Part shown: one piece after another, positions 33,739-43,460 of the stretch
Layout of the letters: every line of letters starts with the position of its first letter
Numbering within the stretch: position 1 is the stretch's first letter
DNA from: CAXBGS01 sp963975425
GTDB lineage: Bacteria > Planctomycetota > Planctomycetia > Pirellulales > Pirellulaceae
NCBI GenBank assembly: GCA_963975425.1
Contig: CAXBGS010000003.1
Coordinates: 558,001 to 622,000, forward strand
Length of the DNA stretch: 64,000 nucleotides
Direction: 5' to 3'
The notes under the pieces: model-generated
Told to the model about the DNA's origin: nothing
Databases searched by the model: none
What the model saw: the letters and a program-made list of their open reading frames with translations, nothing else
Position numbers and translations under genes: made by a program

Positions 33739-34731
33739 ATGAATCTTCCCACCGCAAGCCTATCACTGGACCTCGACAACAAGTGGGCGTACCTGCGCGC
33801 CGCGGGCCACCAAGACTGGCAAGATCGCCCCGGTTACCTTCCGCTGGTTGCCGATCGAATTGTCGACATGCTTGGCCAACTCGATTTACCGCTGACGGTG
33901 TTCACGGTCGGGCGCGACCTTGTTCATGACGACGACTGCGAGGCGATCCGGTCATTCGATCGATTGCCGCAGTGGGAACCGGCGAACCATTCGTTGAACC
34001 ATCTGCCGTGGATGCACACGATGGAACCAGACGAAATCACCGATGAAATCCAAATCACGCATCGTCGCATCACGGATGTGACCGGTCGCAGGGCGGTCGG
34101 ATTTCGCGGGCCGGGATTCAGTTGCCCCGAGGAAGTTTTACGCGTTTTGGCTCGAAACGATTACGCCTATGATGCATCGATCTTCCCCACGTCGATCGCG
34201 CCGATCGCACGAGCGGTCTTTTTGATGCGATCGGAACTGAAAGGCGAAGCTCGCGAGAAGGCCAAGAAACTTTATGGCGGCTTCGATTCGCTGCGACAAC
34301 CCAATCGACCGTTCCAACGACAAGTCGAAGGCGACACGCTTTGGGAAATCCCCGTCACCGTGATGCCGCTGACACGTACGCCGATTCACTTTAGTTACTT
34401 CACGTTCTTGGCAAGTTTTTCCAAACTCGCGGCCAAATCGTATTTCAGCACGGCGCTTCGACTTTGCCAAATGACGAAAACGCCACCTTCGATTTTGCTT
34501 CACCCGCCTGACTTTCTGGGCTGTGAAGACGACAGCGACATGGCGTATTTCCCCGGCATGAAAATGTGTCGCGCAGAAAAGCTCGAGATCGTTCGCTGGG
34601 CGTTACAAAAACTTGCACGCTCGTTCGATGTCCGGTGCATGATCGATCAATTGAAACAGATCGACCCCAGGGCGTTCGAAACGAACAAGAGTCAAAAACA
34701 AACAGCTAATCCCGCAGTAGTGGTGTCATGA
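33739..34731 (+). CDS. Polysaccharide deacetylase (NodB-like)
   Basis: This 330-residue protein belongs to carbohydrate esterase family 4, zinc enzymes that remove N- or O-acetyl groups from sugars. The metal site is visible: SLDLDNKW near the start supplies the Asp, and NHSLNH near residues 88-93 gives H-x3-H. The substrate groove blocks GFRGPGFS and YDASIFP follow. No signal peptide is evident. Its likely role is to trim the EPS precursor. It starts 12 bp after the glycosyltransferase and overlaps the next gene by 4 bp (ATGA). Confidence 0.88.
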   Translation: MNLPTASLSLDLDNKWAYLRAAGHQDWQDRPGYLPLVADRIVDMLGQLDLPLTVFTVGRDLVHDDDCEAIRSFDRLPQWEPANHSLNHLPWMHTMEPDEITDEIQITHRRITDVTGRRAVGFRGPGFSCPEEVLRVLARNDYAYDASIFPTSIAPIARAVFLMRSELKGEAREKAKKLYGGFDSLRQPNRPFQRQVEGDTLWEIPVTVMPLTRTPIHFSYFTFLASFSKLAAKSYFSTALRLCQMTKTPPSILLHPPDFLGCEDDSDMAYFPGMKMCRAEKLEIVRWALQKLARSFDVRCMIDQLKQIDPRAFETNKSQKQTANPAVVVS

Positions 34732-35534
34732 TCGATCTGGGTAAACACAGCGTCTTAGGAATCGACGTCAACGCGATTGACTATGAAGCGGCGGTCGATC
34801 ATGTCATCCGCGCCGGCAAGAGTCGCCAGCCGATGGCGGTCACCGCGTTGGCGGTACACGGCGTGATGACCGGCTTCAGTGACAAGGCGCACAACTATCG
34901 ACTAAACCACTTTGATCTTGTCTGTCCCGATGGCCAACCGGTCCGCTGGGCGCTGAACCTCTTGCACGGATGCAAACTGCAGGACCGTGTCTACGGCCCA
35001 GAACTGACCTTGAGAATTTGCCAAGCCGCGGCGACGGAGAACGTCCCTGTCTTTCTGTTTGGCGCGACGGAAGAAATGCTCGATGGCTTTGCCAAGAATC
35101 TGTGCAAAAAATTTGCCGGCCTGAAAATTGCTGGCCGACGCGCATCCCAGTTCCGTACAATCAGCGACGAAGAACGCGATGAATTGGCAAAAGAAATACG
35201 CGACAGTGGCGCAGGGATTTGCTTTGTTGGACTTGGCTGCCCCCGGCAAGAGATCTTTGCTTACGAAATGCGTGACCGAATCGAAATGCCGCTGATTGCG
35301 GTCGGTGCGGCCTTCGCGTTCCACGCCGGCGCGCTGGAACAAGCACCACCGTGGATGCAGAAACGCGGGCTGGAATGGCTCTTTCGATTGACGCGCGAAC
35401 CCGGACGTTTGTGGAAACGTTACGTCACGACCAACCCCGCGTTTCTCTTCTATCTTGGACTGCAAAAACTGGGTCTGTATCAGGGCCGGACAGACGCTGG
35501 CACCAAGCCCGCGAAAGAAATTCAGTTCGGATAA
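34728..35534 (+). CDS. WecG/TagA/CpsF-family glycosyltransferase
   Basis: This 268-residue protein is a GT26 enzyme, which transfers N-acetylmannosaminuronate or a similar sugar to lipid-linked intermediates. The family blocks are VTALAVHGVMTGF, the conserved CPDGQPVRWALNLL and PVFLFGATEEML near 104-115. CFVGLGCPRQEIF and AVGAAFAFHAGALEQAPPWMQKRGLEWLFRL complete the fold (given in two pieces). The ATG overlaps the deacetylase stop. It is the last gene of the EPS run. Confidence 0.92.
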   Translation: MIDLGKHSVLGIDVNAIDYEAAVDHVIRAGKSRQPMAVTALAVHGVMTGFSDKAHNYRLNHFDLVCPDGQPVRWALNLLHGCKLQDRVYGPELTLRICQAAATENVPVFLFGATEEMLDGFAKNLCKKFAGLKIAGRRASQFRTISDEERDELAKEIRDSGAGICFVGLGCPRQEIFAYEMRDRIEMPLIAVGAAFAFHAGALEQAPPWMQKRGLEWLFRLTREPGRLWKRYVTTNPAFLFYLGLQKLGLYQGRTDAGTKPAKEIQFG

Positions 35535-35597
35535 TCACCCTCAGTAATCGTCTTGCTCGACCGTCTTGAGCGATCTTCTCGTCCGATCGTCCAGCGA

Positions 35598-35643
35598 GAT
35601 GTCAGCGATGTCAGCGATGTCAGTGAGATGTCAGTGAGATGTC
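35598..35643. repeat. Five short GATGTCAG repeats
   Basis: The 9-bp unit GATGTCAGY occurs at 35598, 35607, 35616 and 35627, with a fifth partial copy at 35638. They lie between the convergent EPS and PEP-CTERM genes, 15 bp from the latter's stop. Confidence 0.85.
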
Positions 35644-35657
35644 TCTGTGCGGTCGCC

Positions 35658-36605
35658 TTATCTGCGTCGGCGACGAATTCCGATCATCGCGCTAGCGAGT
35701 AATGCGAGGCTGCCGGTTCCTGGCTCAGGAACGGCCACGCTGGCGAACGTGACATCGATAGGCGCTCCGGAAATCGGATCAACAGCCGACAATTCGAATG
35801 AACCCGTGCTGCCAAAATCTGCGACGGCAATCGTTTCAAATGGGCCGACCGAATAGGCGGATGTGGACAAAGCAAAATCCACATCAAAGACTTCGCCCAA
35901 ATTAGCAGTGATAGAAACGACATCAAACGTGTTGATAAAGAATGCGTCGGGGTCGGTGATCGCAAACGGAGCAGGCCCCGAAACGAAATCTCCGGCCCAA
36001 GCGCCCGACACGTCCAGTATCGAGTTCATTCCGCCGGCCATTGAGTCATACGAACGTGCCGAACCGGAATATTGAATCACGCCGTTGACAAACAGTTCTG
36101 CCGACGCCTCCGCGAAGACGTCATTCGGCCCCAGCCCATCGGTAAAAAACTGCTCTGCGGCCAAACTGCCACTGACTGGCACCAGGAAGTTGATTTGAAT
36201 CGGTGTACCGTTGGTCAGCGACTGCGATTGGCTGACCCAACTGGTCGATGCGGTCGCCGATGACGTTGCGCGAACCTCTTGGGGCGGACTAAAACTGGGG
36301 CTGAATCCGCTGGCATAGCTCGTCGATCGCAGCGTCGCGCCCAAGGCGTTGATTTGCCCTTCCGCGAATCCCTCGGCAAAACTAAACCCGTCCATCGCTG
36401 GGTCGGAAATGGCGTTCGCCGTTACCGGCACCAGGTTTCCCGGATTGTTGACGGTTACCGACTGCGACGCATCGACGCCGCCTTGGTAGCGAGCGGTGGC
36501 CGTCGACGAAAATTCGATTTGCTGGGCGGTCGATCGGTGCGGTGCAAAGACAGCGGCACCTAGCATGCCGCAGAATACGGCTGAGATGAGCAGTGGGCGT
36601 GACAT
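35658..36605 (-). CDS. PEP-CTERM sorting-domain protein
   Basis: This 315-residue exported protein has a signal peptide (about residues 1-28, core LLISAVFCGMLGAAVFA). It ends with a PEP-CTERM sorting signal: VPEPGTG, a short hydrophobic stretch (LALLASAMIGI) and RRRRR. Exosortase normally cuts such tails and attaches the protein to the envelope. The mature part is Ser/Thr-rich and beta-rich, with no enzyme motif. It converges on the EPS cluster, and PEP-CTERM systems are often linked with EPS genes, but no exosortase gene is in the window. Confidence 0.88.
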   Translation of the reverse strand: MSRPLLISAVFCGMLGAAVFAPHRSTAQQIEFSSTATARYQGGVDASQSVTVNNPGNLVPVTANAISDPAMDGFSFAEGFAEGQINALGATLRSTSYASGFSPSFSPPQEVRATSSATASTSWVSQSQSLTNGTPIQINFLVPVSGSLAAEQFFTDGLGPNDVFAEASAELFVNGVIQYSGSARSYDSMAGGMNSILDVSGAWAGDFVSGPAPFAITDPDAFFINTFDVVSITANLGEVFDVDFALSTSAYSVGPFETIAVADFGSTGSFELSAVDPISGAPIDVTFASVAVPEPGTGSLALLASAMIGIRRRRR

Positions 36606-37001
36606 GACTTACTTCCGGATGAGATTGAAGAAAAGGGTTCAACGCGGCGTATTGGAGCCTGTCAACTTGGGATCGTCAAGAAAATTCTTTCCTTCGTGGT
36701 CATTCGCATTCCTGGTCGAGAACGGCTGTTTTTCACGGCGCAACACGGGGCCGATCGCCCTTGATTTGTGTACAATCACGCTTTCCTGCTTCAGCCGCTT
36801 GCTTCCTGCCGCGTTACCCTCGATGAAGTTGCGTTTTTACAGGTAACTCAACGCACGAGTCCAAAGAGATCACGTGCAAGTCCCAGAGATCGACCACTGG
36901 CTCGCGTCTCGCTTGCCACTCGAGCGACTCAAGACCAACACATCACGCTAAATCGCAACTTCAGAACTTTCTCCCCGCCTTCATCGATCGGAATTGATTG
37001 C
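36606..37001. other. Divergent intergenic region, PEP-CTERM / DUF3500 genes
   Basis: This stretch of about 396 bp lies between the leftward PEP-CTERM gene and the rightward DUF3500 gene. It should contain both promoters. I see no clear motif, RNA gene or repeat in it. The frame of the DUF3500 gene is open through most of it but has no signal-peptide start there. Confidence 0.4.
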
Positions 37002-38039
37002 ATGTCACAATTGCGTCCACTCATTCTTTCGTCCGTCGTCCTTGCGCTCGGCCTCTGTGTTTTCGGCTTGAAGGTCAGTGACCCGCCGGGCACGCGTATG
37101 AAGACGTTTGCCGATTCATTCTTGAGTACGTTGGATGAGAAGCAAAAGGCGGCGGCAGTCGTACCTTACGAATCGGACAAACGCGTCCAATGGCACTTCA
37201 TTCCAATGGACAACCGCAAGGGTGCCGTGCTGCGGGAAATGAACGACGCGCAGCGCAGCGCCGCACTGCGACTGGTTCGAGCAGCACTCAGCGAAGCGGG
37301 CTATGACAAGACGAATAAGATCATGTCGCTTGAAGGCGTACTTCGACAACTCGAAGGTGAAGGCGGCCGCAACGAACGTGATCCGAACAAGTATTACGTG
37401 ACAATCTTTGGCACGCCCGACAATGACAACGCTTGGGGGCTAAGTTTTGAAGGTCACCACCTGTCGCTTAACTTTGTCTGTCGCGGCGGCAAGATCGTCG
37501 ACAGCACCCCGCAATTTTTCGCCGCCAACCCGGCGACGATCAAGGATGAAGTGCAGGGTCCCCTAAGCAAGGGCACCCGAGTGCTGCGTGACGAAGAAGA
37601 CTTGGCGTTCGAACTGGTCAATTCGTTGACTGATAACAAACGAACGCTCGCGATGATCGCAGAGAAAGCACCAAAAGAGTTGCGATTCGCGGGCGAAGCT
37701 CAGCCGGACGTGGGCGAACCGGAAGGCATTTCGTTTCGAAGCCTCAACAGCGATCAGCGCAAACTGCTTCAGCAACTCGTCCATGTTTACACCGATGCGG
37801 CCGCGGGCACCGTTTCGAAAGAACGCCGCGAACAGATCCGAACCGATGGATGGAGCGACGTTCATTTTGCCTGGGCCGGCGCAACCGAACCCGGAATCGG
37901 ACATTACTATCGAATTCGTGGCAAACGGTTCCTGATCGAATTGGTCAACACCCAAGCTGATGCGGCCGGCAACCCCGCCAATCATATTCACAGTGTCTAT
38001 CGTGATTTGACCGGCGACTTTGACTTGCCGATAGAGTGA
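37002..38039 (+). CDS. DUF3500-domain exported protein
   Basis: This 345-residue protein is read from the ATG at 37002, which gives a signal-like hydrophobic N-terminus (LRPLILSSVVLALGLCVFGL). The frame is open much further upstream but without export features. The blocks WHFIPMDNRKGAVLREM, GTPDNDNAWGLSFEGHHLSLNF and WAGATEPGIGHYYRIRG fit the DUF3500 family, whose function is unknown. It is followed by a small hypothetical gene (36 bp gap) and a large peptidase gene, all rightward. Confidence 0.85.
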   Translation: MSQLRPLILSSVVLALGLCVFGLKVSDPPGTRMKTFADSFLSTLDEKQKAAAVVPYESDKRVQWHFIPMDNRKGAVLREMNDAQRSAALRLVRAALSEAGYDKTNKIMSLEGVLRQLEGEGGRNERDPNKYYVTIFGTPDNDNAWGLSFEGHHLSLNFVCRGGKIVDSTPQFFAANPATIKDEVQGPLSKGTRVLRDEEDLAFELVNSLTDNKRTLAMIAEKAPKELRFAGEAQPDVGEPEGISFRSLNSDQRKLLQQLVHVYTDAAAGTVSKERREQIRTDGWSDVHFAWAGATEPGIGHYYRIRGKRFLIELVNTQADAAGNPANHIHSVYRDLTGDFDLPIE

Positions 38040-38075
38040 TTCGGACAAACAATACTCCGAAAAACAAGAAAACGG

Positions 38076-38474
38076 ATGGCCGGTTGGATCAAGTACTTCG
38101 CTGAACGGTGGAACGATTGGTGCGGCGATCGTGATATGGAATTGACGATTCGCCGTCACCTAAGTCAGAACGGTTATTTCGGCGACACCGCCAAACTGCG
38201 CGGCGTGCGCCTCGTAGCGGTGCAAAGGCCCGGATGGCTGCAAGTCTTTCGTTTTGACGTGACCGCCCGCGTCCGCCCGGAGTCCGAGGACGACGATTCA
38301 TTCTCGGGCCCCGCCGAGTATCAAGAACTCTACGGGTTGGTTCGCGACGACATTCGGCACAAAATCAACTCCGTTCGAGTTTTTCAGAACGAGAGTGAAC
38401 GCCGCGCCTTATTTGCGACCTGGAGCGAAGACATGATCTGCTTGCGCGGCGCCCACGGTCTGCAACAATCTTAA
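38076..38474 (+). CDS. Hypothetical protein, 132 residues
   Basis: This is a soluble, fairly acidic protein with Trp-rich start (AGWIKYFAERWNDWCGDRD) and a predicted mix of strands (LRGVRLVAVQRPGWLQVFRFDV) and helices. There is no signal peptide, membrane segment or recognised motif. It sits 36 bp after the DUF3500 gene and about 50 bp before the peptidase, on the same strand, so it is probably a real gene of the same unit. Function is unknown. Confidence 0.65.
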   Translation: MAGWIKYFAERWNDWCGDRDMELTIRRHLSQNGYFGDTAKLRGVRLVAVQRPGWLQVFRFDVTARVRPESEDDDSFSGPAEYQELYGLVRDDIRHKINSVRVFQNESERRALFATWSEDMICLRGAHGLQQS

Positions 38475-38525
38475 ACTCGTCTGCGAACGAGATTGAACTT
38501 TCAACGCCATTGCAACGGAACAAGA

Positions 38526-41500
38526 ATGCACCACGGTCGTCTATCTACACGAGATTCAATTCGCAATGAGCGAACGGTTACGCGTTCACTCACACGATTT
38601 CTAGTCGCCGGCCCCGTTGTCGCAGCGCTATTGTGCTCTGGTGCTGTAACGCCAGACACCTGCTTTGGCGATTCGCCCGATGTGACATCCGACGAGTCAC
38701 AAACGGAATCTCTGTTTCTCGGTAATGTTCGCCAGCTGACATTCGAAGGTCGCCGCGCCGGCGAAGGATACTTCAGTGCCGATGGAAAGCGGATGGTCTT
38801 TCAAAGCGAACGCGACCCCGCAAATCCGTTCTATCAAATCTATCTGACCGACCTGGAAACCGGTGACATCCAGCGAGTGTCGCCCGGGCACGGAAAGACA
38901 ACGTGTGCTTGGATTCATCCCGCCGGTGATCGTGTGCTGTTCGCCAGCACGCAAGACGATCCGGATGCTGTCAAGAAACAGAAAGCCGAAATCGATCTTC
39001 GCGAAAGCGGCCAACAACGACGATACGCTTGGGACTACGACCCGGCGTTTGAGCTTTACGAGCGTGGCCCCGATGGCGAATACAAACAGCTGACCGACGC
39101 GAAAGGTTATGACGCCGAAGCGAGTTACAGTCCAGACGGCAAACAGATCGCGTTTGCATCCAATCGGAAAGCATACACAAGCGAGTTGTCACCGCGCGAG
39201 AAACAGCAATTCGAAATCGATCCGGCCTTCATGATCGACATTTACGTAATGAACGCCGACGGCACAAACATCCGTCAATTGACCGATGTCCCCGGTTACG
39301 ACGGAGGTCCGTTCTTTTCGCCTGACGGCAGCCGCATTTGCTGGCGTCGATTTTCTGAGGACGGTGCGACGGCAGAAATCTATACGATGAAGACCGACGG
39401 GACCGACGTTCGCCGTTTGACGCAGATCGGTGCGATGAGCTGGGCACCGTTTTTTCACCCCAGCGGCGACTACCTAATTTTCACAACCAACAAACACGGA
39501 TTTGCAAACTTTGAACTCTATCTTGTCCGAGCGGACGGCGAGGGCGAACCAGTACGAGTGACAAGCACCGACGGATTCGATGGTCTGCCCGTGTTCTTGC
39601 CCGACGGCAACCGACTTTCGTGGACCTCCAACCGAACGGCACAGAAGCAGTCGCAAATCTTTATCGCGGACTGGGACGATGCCGAAGCGCGCCGGCAACT
39701 TGGGATTGAGCAAGACGCGCCAGCAACCGACGATGATCGAGCTTTGGCGATCGCGACCGCCAAGGAATCCAAACCAGAAACATCACCGGTCGATGTCATG
39801 CGCCATGTCGATTTCTTGACGCGTCCAGAACTCGGTGGACGGCTAACCGGAACTCCTGGTGAGCGCCGCGCGACAAACTACGTCGCGGCTTATCTTGAAT
39901 CACTCGGGCTGGAACCTGCCGGTGAGAATGGGACGTTCTTTCAAGAATTCGAATTCCCCGCCGGTTCTTCACTGACCGACGCCAACCGCATGACGATTGG
40001 TGAACAATCGCTGACCATCGAGCAGCAGTGGCAGCCACTGTCATTCTCGCGCGATGGAACGATCGGACCGGCACCGGTCGTGTTTGCCGGATACGGACTG
40101 CAAGTCCCTGCCAGCGAGGACCAGGAAGAATACGACAGCTATGTTCATTTGAATGTCGCCGGCAGTTGGGTGATGGTGCTCCGCGACCTGCCGCAAGACA
40201 TCACACCGGAACGACGCCAACAGATGGCGAGATACAGTTCGCCGCGGCGCAAAGCGACGTTTGCACGGGACATGGGGGCCAAGGGAATCATTTTTGTCGC
40301 CGGACCGACGAGTAAGGTCAAACACCAGCTTGTACGTTTTGATCGAGACGCATCGCAGGCCAGCGTCAGCATCGGAGCCATCTCGATCGACAACGAATCG
40401 GCCGCACGCATCTTGAAAGCGGCGGACGAGGACTTGAAAGAAGTCCAATCGAGCTTGGACGACGGTCAACCTCAAATGGGATTCCAGATTCCCGACATCA
40501 GCGTTTCCGCCACGGTTGATATCGAACGTAAAACGGGAACCGGGCGAAACGTCATCGCAAGAATGCGTGCCGACGGTATCGACCACGATGCCAACCCCGT
40601 TGTGATGTTGGGTGCCCACATTGACCACTTAGGACGTGGCGGCGGCAGCAATTCGCTGGCCACCGATGAGGAACGTGATCAAGTTCATGTTGGGGCCGAT
40701 GACAATGCCAGTGGTGTCGCAGCCATGCTGGAGATCGCCCAGTATCTCGCCGCCGAAAAGCGGGCAGGGCGATTGGAACCCAAACGAGACTTGCTGCTGG
40801 CGGCCTGGAGCGGTGAGGAACTGGGACTGTTTGGCTCTCAAGCGTTCGTAAAAGACTTCTTCATGCTGTACCCAAATGCCGCCCGCACGACGGCCGACGA
40901 CAGTGATGACACGCACGCACAGGCACATGCCCACGGAACCTCGACCGACGCCGAACCCTTGACCGCGGCAATCGCGTCATACCTGAACCTGGACATGGTC
41001 GGACGACTAAGAGAAAAGTTGGTCATTCAAGGCATTGGTTCCTCACCCGGTTTTGCCGGTGACGTGCAGCGCCGCAATGTCCCTGTCGGGCTGACTCTGC
41101 AACTCGACAAAACGAGTACCCGATTGCCAACGGATGCCTCGGCGTTTGTGGCACGCGACGTACCGATTCTGTCCGCCTTTACCGGTGCTCACGAAGACTA
41201 TCACACTCCACGCGATACTCCTGACAAACTTAACTACGAAGGAGCCGCCAAGACGGCGCAGCTATTTGCATTGATCATCCGGGGAATGTTGACATCGGAC
41301 GATGTCCCCAAGTTCGAACTTGACGAAGGCCAACAGCGAGAGGAAGCACCACGTGCTCGTCTGACCGCGTACCTGGGAACCATCCCCGACTACGCGGCCG
41401 GCGAAGTGAAAGGGATGAAACTAAGTGGAGTGGCCGCCGACGGCCCGGCCGCGAAAGGCGGCGTCCAAGGTGGGGACATCATCATCGAACTTGCCGGACG

Positions 41501-41630
41501 CAAGATCGAAGACATTTACGACTACACGTACGCCATCGAAGCGTTGAAAATCGGTGAAGAAGTCAAAATGATCGTCCGCCGGGACGCTAAAGAGGTAGAA
41601 CTTCGTATCACACCGGCGGCACGCGAATAG
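38526..41630 (+). CDS. TolB-propeller / M28 aminopeptidase / PDZ fusion protein
   Basis: The product is 1034 residues when read from the ATG at 38526; an upstream TTG at 38493 is less likely. A signal segment (FLVAGPVVAALLCSGAV) comes first. Next is a TolB-like beta-propeller (about 60-400) with repeated DGTNIRQLTD-type and YSPDGKQIAFAS-type blades. A zinc aminopeptidase of family M28 follows (about 420-930), with metal ligands in GAHIDHLG, GADDNASG, SGEELGLFGS, NLDMVGR and HEDYHTPRDT. A protease-associated insert sits inside it. A PDZ domain (DGPAAKGGVQGGDIIIELAG) ends the protein. It is probably a periplasmic or surface exopeptidase. Confidence 0.92.
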   Translation: MHHGRLSTRDSIRNERTVTRSLTRFLVAGPVVAALLCSGAVTPDTCFGDSPDVTSDESQTESLFLGNVRQLTFEGRRAGEGYFSADGKRMVFQSERDPANPFYQIYLTDLETGDIQRVSPGHGKTTCAWIHPAGDRVLFASTQDDPDAVKKQKAEIDLRESGQQRRYAWDYDPAFELYERGPDGEYKQLTDAKGYDAEASYSPDGKQIAFASNRKAYTSELSPREKQQFEIDPAFMIDIYVMNADGTNIRQLTDVPGYDGGPFFSPDGSRICWRRFSEDGATAEIYTMKTDGTDVRRLTQIGAMSWAPFFHPSGDYLIFTTNKHGFANFELYLVRADGEGEPVRVTSTDGFDGLPVFLPDGNRLSWTSNRTAQKQSQIFIADWDDAEARRQLGIEQDAPATDDDRALAIATAKESKPETSPVDVMRHVDFLTRPELGGRLTGTPGERRATNYVAAYLESLGLEPAGENGTFFQEFEFPAGSSLTDANRMTIGEQSLTIEQQWQPLSFSRDGTIGPAPVVFAGYGLQVPASEDQEEYDSYVHLNVAGSWVMVLRDLPQDITPERRQQMARYSSPRRKATFARDMGAKGIIFVAGPTSKVKHQLVRFDRDASQASVSIGAISIDNESAARILKAADEDLKEVQSSLDDGQPQMGFQIPDISVSATVDIERKTGTGRNVIARMRADGIDHDANPVVMLGAHIDHLGRGGGSNSLATDEERDQVHVGADDNASGVAAMLEIAQYLAAEKRAGRLEPKRDLLLAAWSGEELGLFGSQAFVKDFFMLYPNAARTTADDSDDTHAQAHAHGTSTDAEPLTAAIASYLNLDMVGRLREKLVIQGIGSSPGFAGDVQRRNVPVGLTLQLDKTSTRLPTDASAFVARDVPILSAFTGAHEDYHTPRDTPDKLNYEGAAKTAQLFALIIRGMLTSDDVPKFELDEGQQREEAPRARLTAYLGTIPDYAAGEVKGMKLSGVAADGPAAKGGVQGGDIIIELAGRKIEDIYDYTYAIEALKIGEEVKMIVRRDAKEVELRITPAARE

Positions 41631-41763
41631 CCAGAAAGTCCTCCATTTTGATGCCCCCTAGGCCAATCTTGGCCACGATTTACCGAATGGTCTAGAAATT
41701 GCTGCTCTTTAGGCCGCCGATTCGGCTTCCTGCCGTTCTGTCTACTCAATCGATGAATACACG

Positions 41764-42441
41764 ATGATTTTTGATCCGATCTATTTCTTGTTCATTGGCC
41801 CGCCGTTGTTGCTCGGTCTGTACGCACAATGGAAGGTCAAATCGACGTTTGCCAGCATGAGCGAAATCCCTGCGCGAATGTCTGGTGCAGAAGCCGCCCG
41901 CCGGATGCTGGATGCGGGCGGATTGCAATCGGTCGGTATTGAACCGGTCCAGGGACACTTGAGCGATCACTATGACCCGCGTGCGAAGGTGCTACGCCTG
42001 AGTCCACAGGTTTACGGTGGGCGCAGCATGTCGGCACTCGGTGTTGCCTGTCATGAAGCGGGGCACGCATTCCAAGATGCGAAACAGTATGCGCCGCTGG
42101 TAATTCGCAACATGGCGGTTCCTGCGGCGAACTTTGGCGGCAGTATCGGCCCGACGCTGGCGCTTTTCGGTTTGATCATGAATTGGTCACCGCTGTTGCT
42201 GATCGGGATCATCGTCTTCGCCGGCGTGGTTTTCTTTCAGGTCGTCAACTTACCCGTGGAGTTTGACGCAAGCGCACGCGCAAAACGTCACTTGGTCGAG
42301 TACAACCTGATCGCAGAAAACGAAGCGCCCTACGTCGCCAAGGTGCTTAACGCGGCGGCGTTGACTTACGTTGCTGGCACCCTGCAAGCGATCATGACAC
42401 TCGCCTACTACGTGTTCCGATACATGGGCGACCGACGCTAA
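41764..42441 (+). CDS. YugP-type zinc metallopeptidase
   Basis: This 225-residue membrane protein matches the YugP-like neutral zinc metallopeptidases. The zinc site is HEAGH at residues 97-101 (ACHEAGHAFQD). Membrane segments lie at about 5-20, 125-155 and 205-220. EFDASARAKRHLV supplies the third ligand region. The length matches the family (about 225-230). Its substrate is unknown. It follows the M28 peptidase by 133 bp on the same strand. Confidence 0.92.
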   Translation: MIFDPIYFLFIGPPLLLGLYAQWKVKSTFASMSEIPARMSGAEAARRMLDAGGLQSVGIEPVQGHLSDHYDPRAKVLRLSPQVYGGRSMSALGVACHEAGHAFQDAKQYAPLVIRNMAVPAANFGGSIGPTLALFGLIMNWSPLLLIGIIVFAGVVFFQVVNLPVEFDASARAKRHLVEYNLIAENEAPYVAKVLNAAALTYVAGTLQAIMTLAYYVFRYMGDRR

Positions 42442-42536
42442 TTGCTATAAGGCCGGGCAGCGAGCATCTTGCACCTTAGCAGCATGCCCTCACGCCCGGT
42501 TGCCTCACTATCGCGAATTCGCCTTTCAAGATGCCC

Positions 42537-42558
42537 CGGCAAGCACATTTGCTTGCCG
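42537..42558. terminator. Hairpin downstream of the YugP-like gene
   Basis: CGGCAAGC at 42537-42544 pairs perfectly with GCTTGCCG at 42551-42558 around a 6-nt loop. Only a short T-containing tail (ATTTGTG) follows, so termination is possible but not certain. It lies between the metallopeptidase and the next PEP-CTERM gene. Confidence 0.4.
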
Positions 42559-42641
42559 ATTTGTGACGACCTAGACTAACCCCCAAACTTATGATTGGGT
42601 TCACAGTCTTTCTTGTCGTCATTCCGATCCGGAGCATCTTC

Positions 42642-43445
42642 ATGCAGTTTCTAACAAGCAGAAGCCGTGGCATCCTTTTGGTAGCGTTATTTTTTTCCCT
42701 ATGTCATGGCGCATCCGCGGGCGTCATGTTTATCTCCGGCGACATTAACATCGCGCATCCGATCGATGGCTCACAAAACGCGACCGTGACACCTGGAAAT
42801 ACCAAGCTGTTTGAAAACATTCTAGGCACATCACGCAACGTATTGATTTCCGATGAAAGCTTAAGGCGCCCCGGTGCCCTCGCGGCGGTAAATGCGATCA
42901 ACACGCTTTACGACAACATGCCAGGAATAACGTCATCGATCGATACGAGCCAACCGCTTGTTAACGACACACTCTTAACAGGCGTTGACCTGTTTATCGC
43001 TTTTCTTCCCAGCAACGGATTCCAACAAAGTGAAGTCGATGCGCTCAGAACCTTTCTGCAGTTGGACGGGACCGTATTCATCATTGCCGATATCGGCGGA
43101 GCGTTAGCAGTGGAACGGAACATCCAAACCAACGATGCATTGGAACGGCTCGGAAGCAGTCTGCGACTTGATAACGTGCCATTGGATTCCGGTTTTACTC
43201 TCACAACCAATATCGACGCCGATCCGTTTACCGACGGAATCAGTTCTATCCAATATGCCTATGTCACAAGCATTTCCGGCGGTACATCTCTGATTCGCAC
43301 CGGCGGCGGTGCAACTTTCGTCGCCTACGAACGAATCACTGCGGCGACTGTTCCCGAGCCCGCGTCGTTGGCGACTTGGGCGTGCTTCACGGTTCCCTCG
43401 GTGATTGGATTTCGCAGGCGGCGGCACTCGTCAACGGCCGCCTAA
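42642..43445 (+). CDS. PEP-CTERM-like exported protein
   Basis: The ATG at 42642 is chosen because a GGAG site lies about 9 bases before it; the frame opens at 42591. The 267-residue protein has a signal peptide (GILLVALFFSLCHGASA) and a C-terminal VPEPASL, a hydrophobic stretch (TWACFTVPSVIGF) and RRRR, the PEP-CTERM pattern. The mature part (GVDLFIAFLPSNGF, TFLQLDGTVFIIADIGG) resembles a glutamine-amidotransferase-like or DUF4350-like fold, but this is tentative. It probably ends up anchored in the envelope. Partner exosortase is not in the window. Confidence 0.8.
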   Translation: MQFLTSRSRGILLVALFFSLCHGASAGVMFISGDINIAHPIDGSQNATVTPGNTKLFENILGTSRNVLISDESLRRPGALAAVNAINTLYDNMPGITSSIDTSQPLVNDTLLTGVDLFIAFLPSNGFQQSEVDALRTFLQLDGTVFIIADIGGALAVERNIQTNDALERLGSSLRLDNVPLDSGFTLTTNIDADPFTDGISSIQYAYVTSISGGTSLIRTGGGATFVAYERITAATVPEPASLATWACFTVPSVIGFRRRRHSSTAA

Positions 43446-43460
43446 ATCGCTCGCAAGCGG

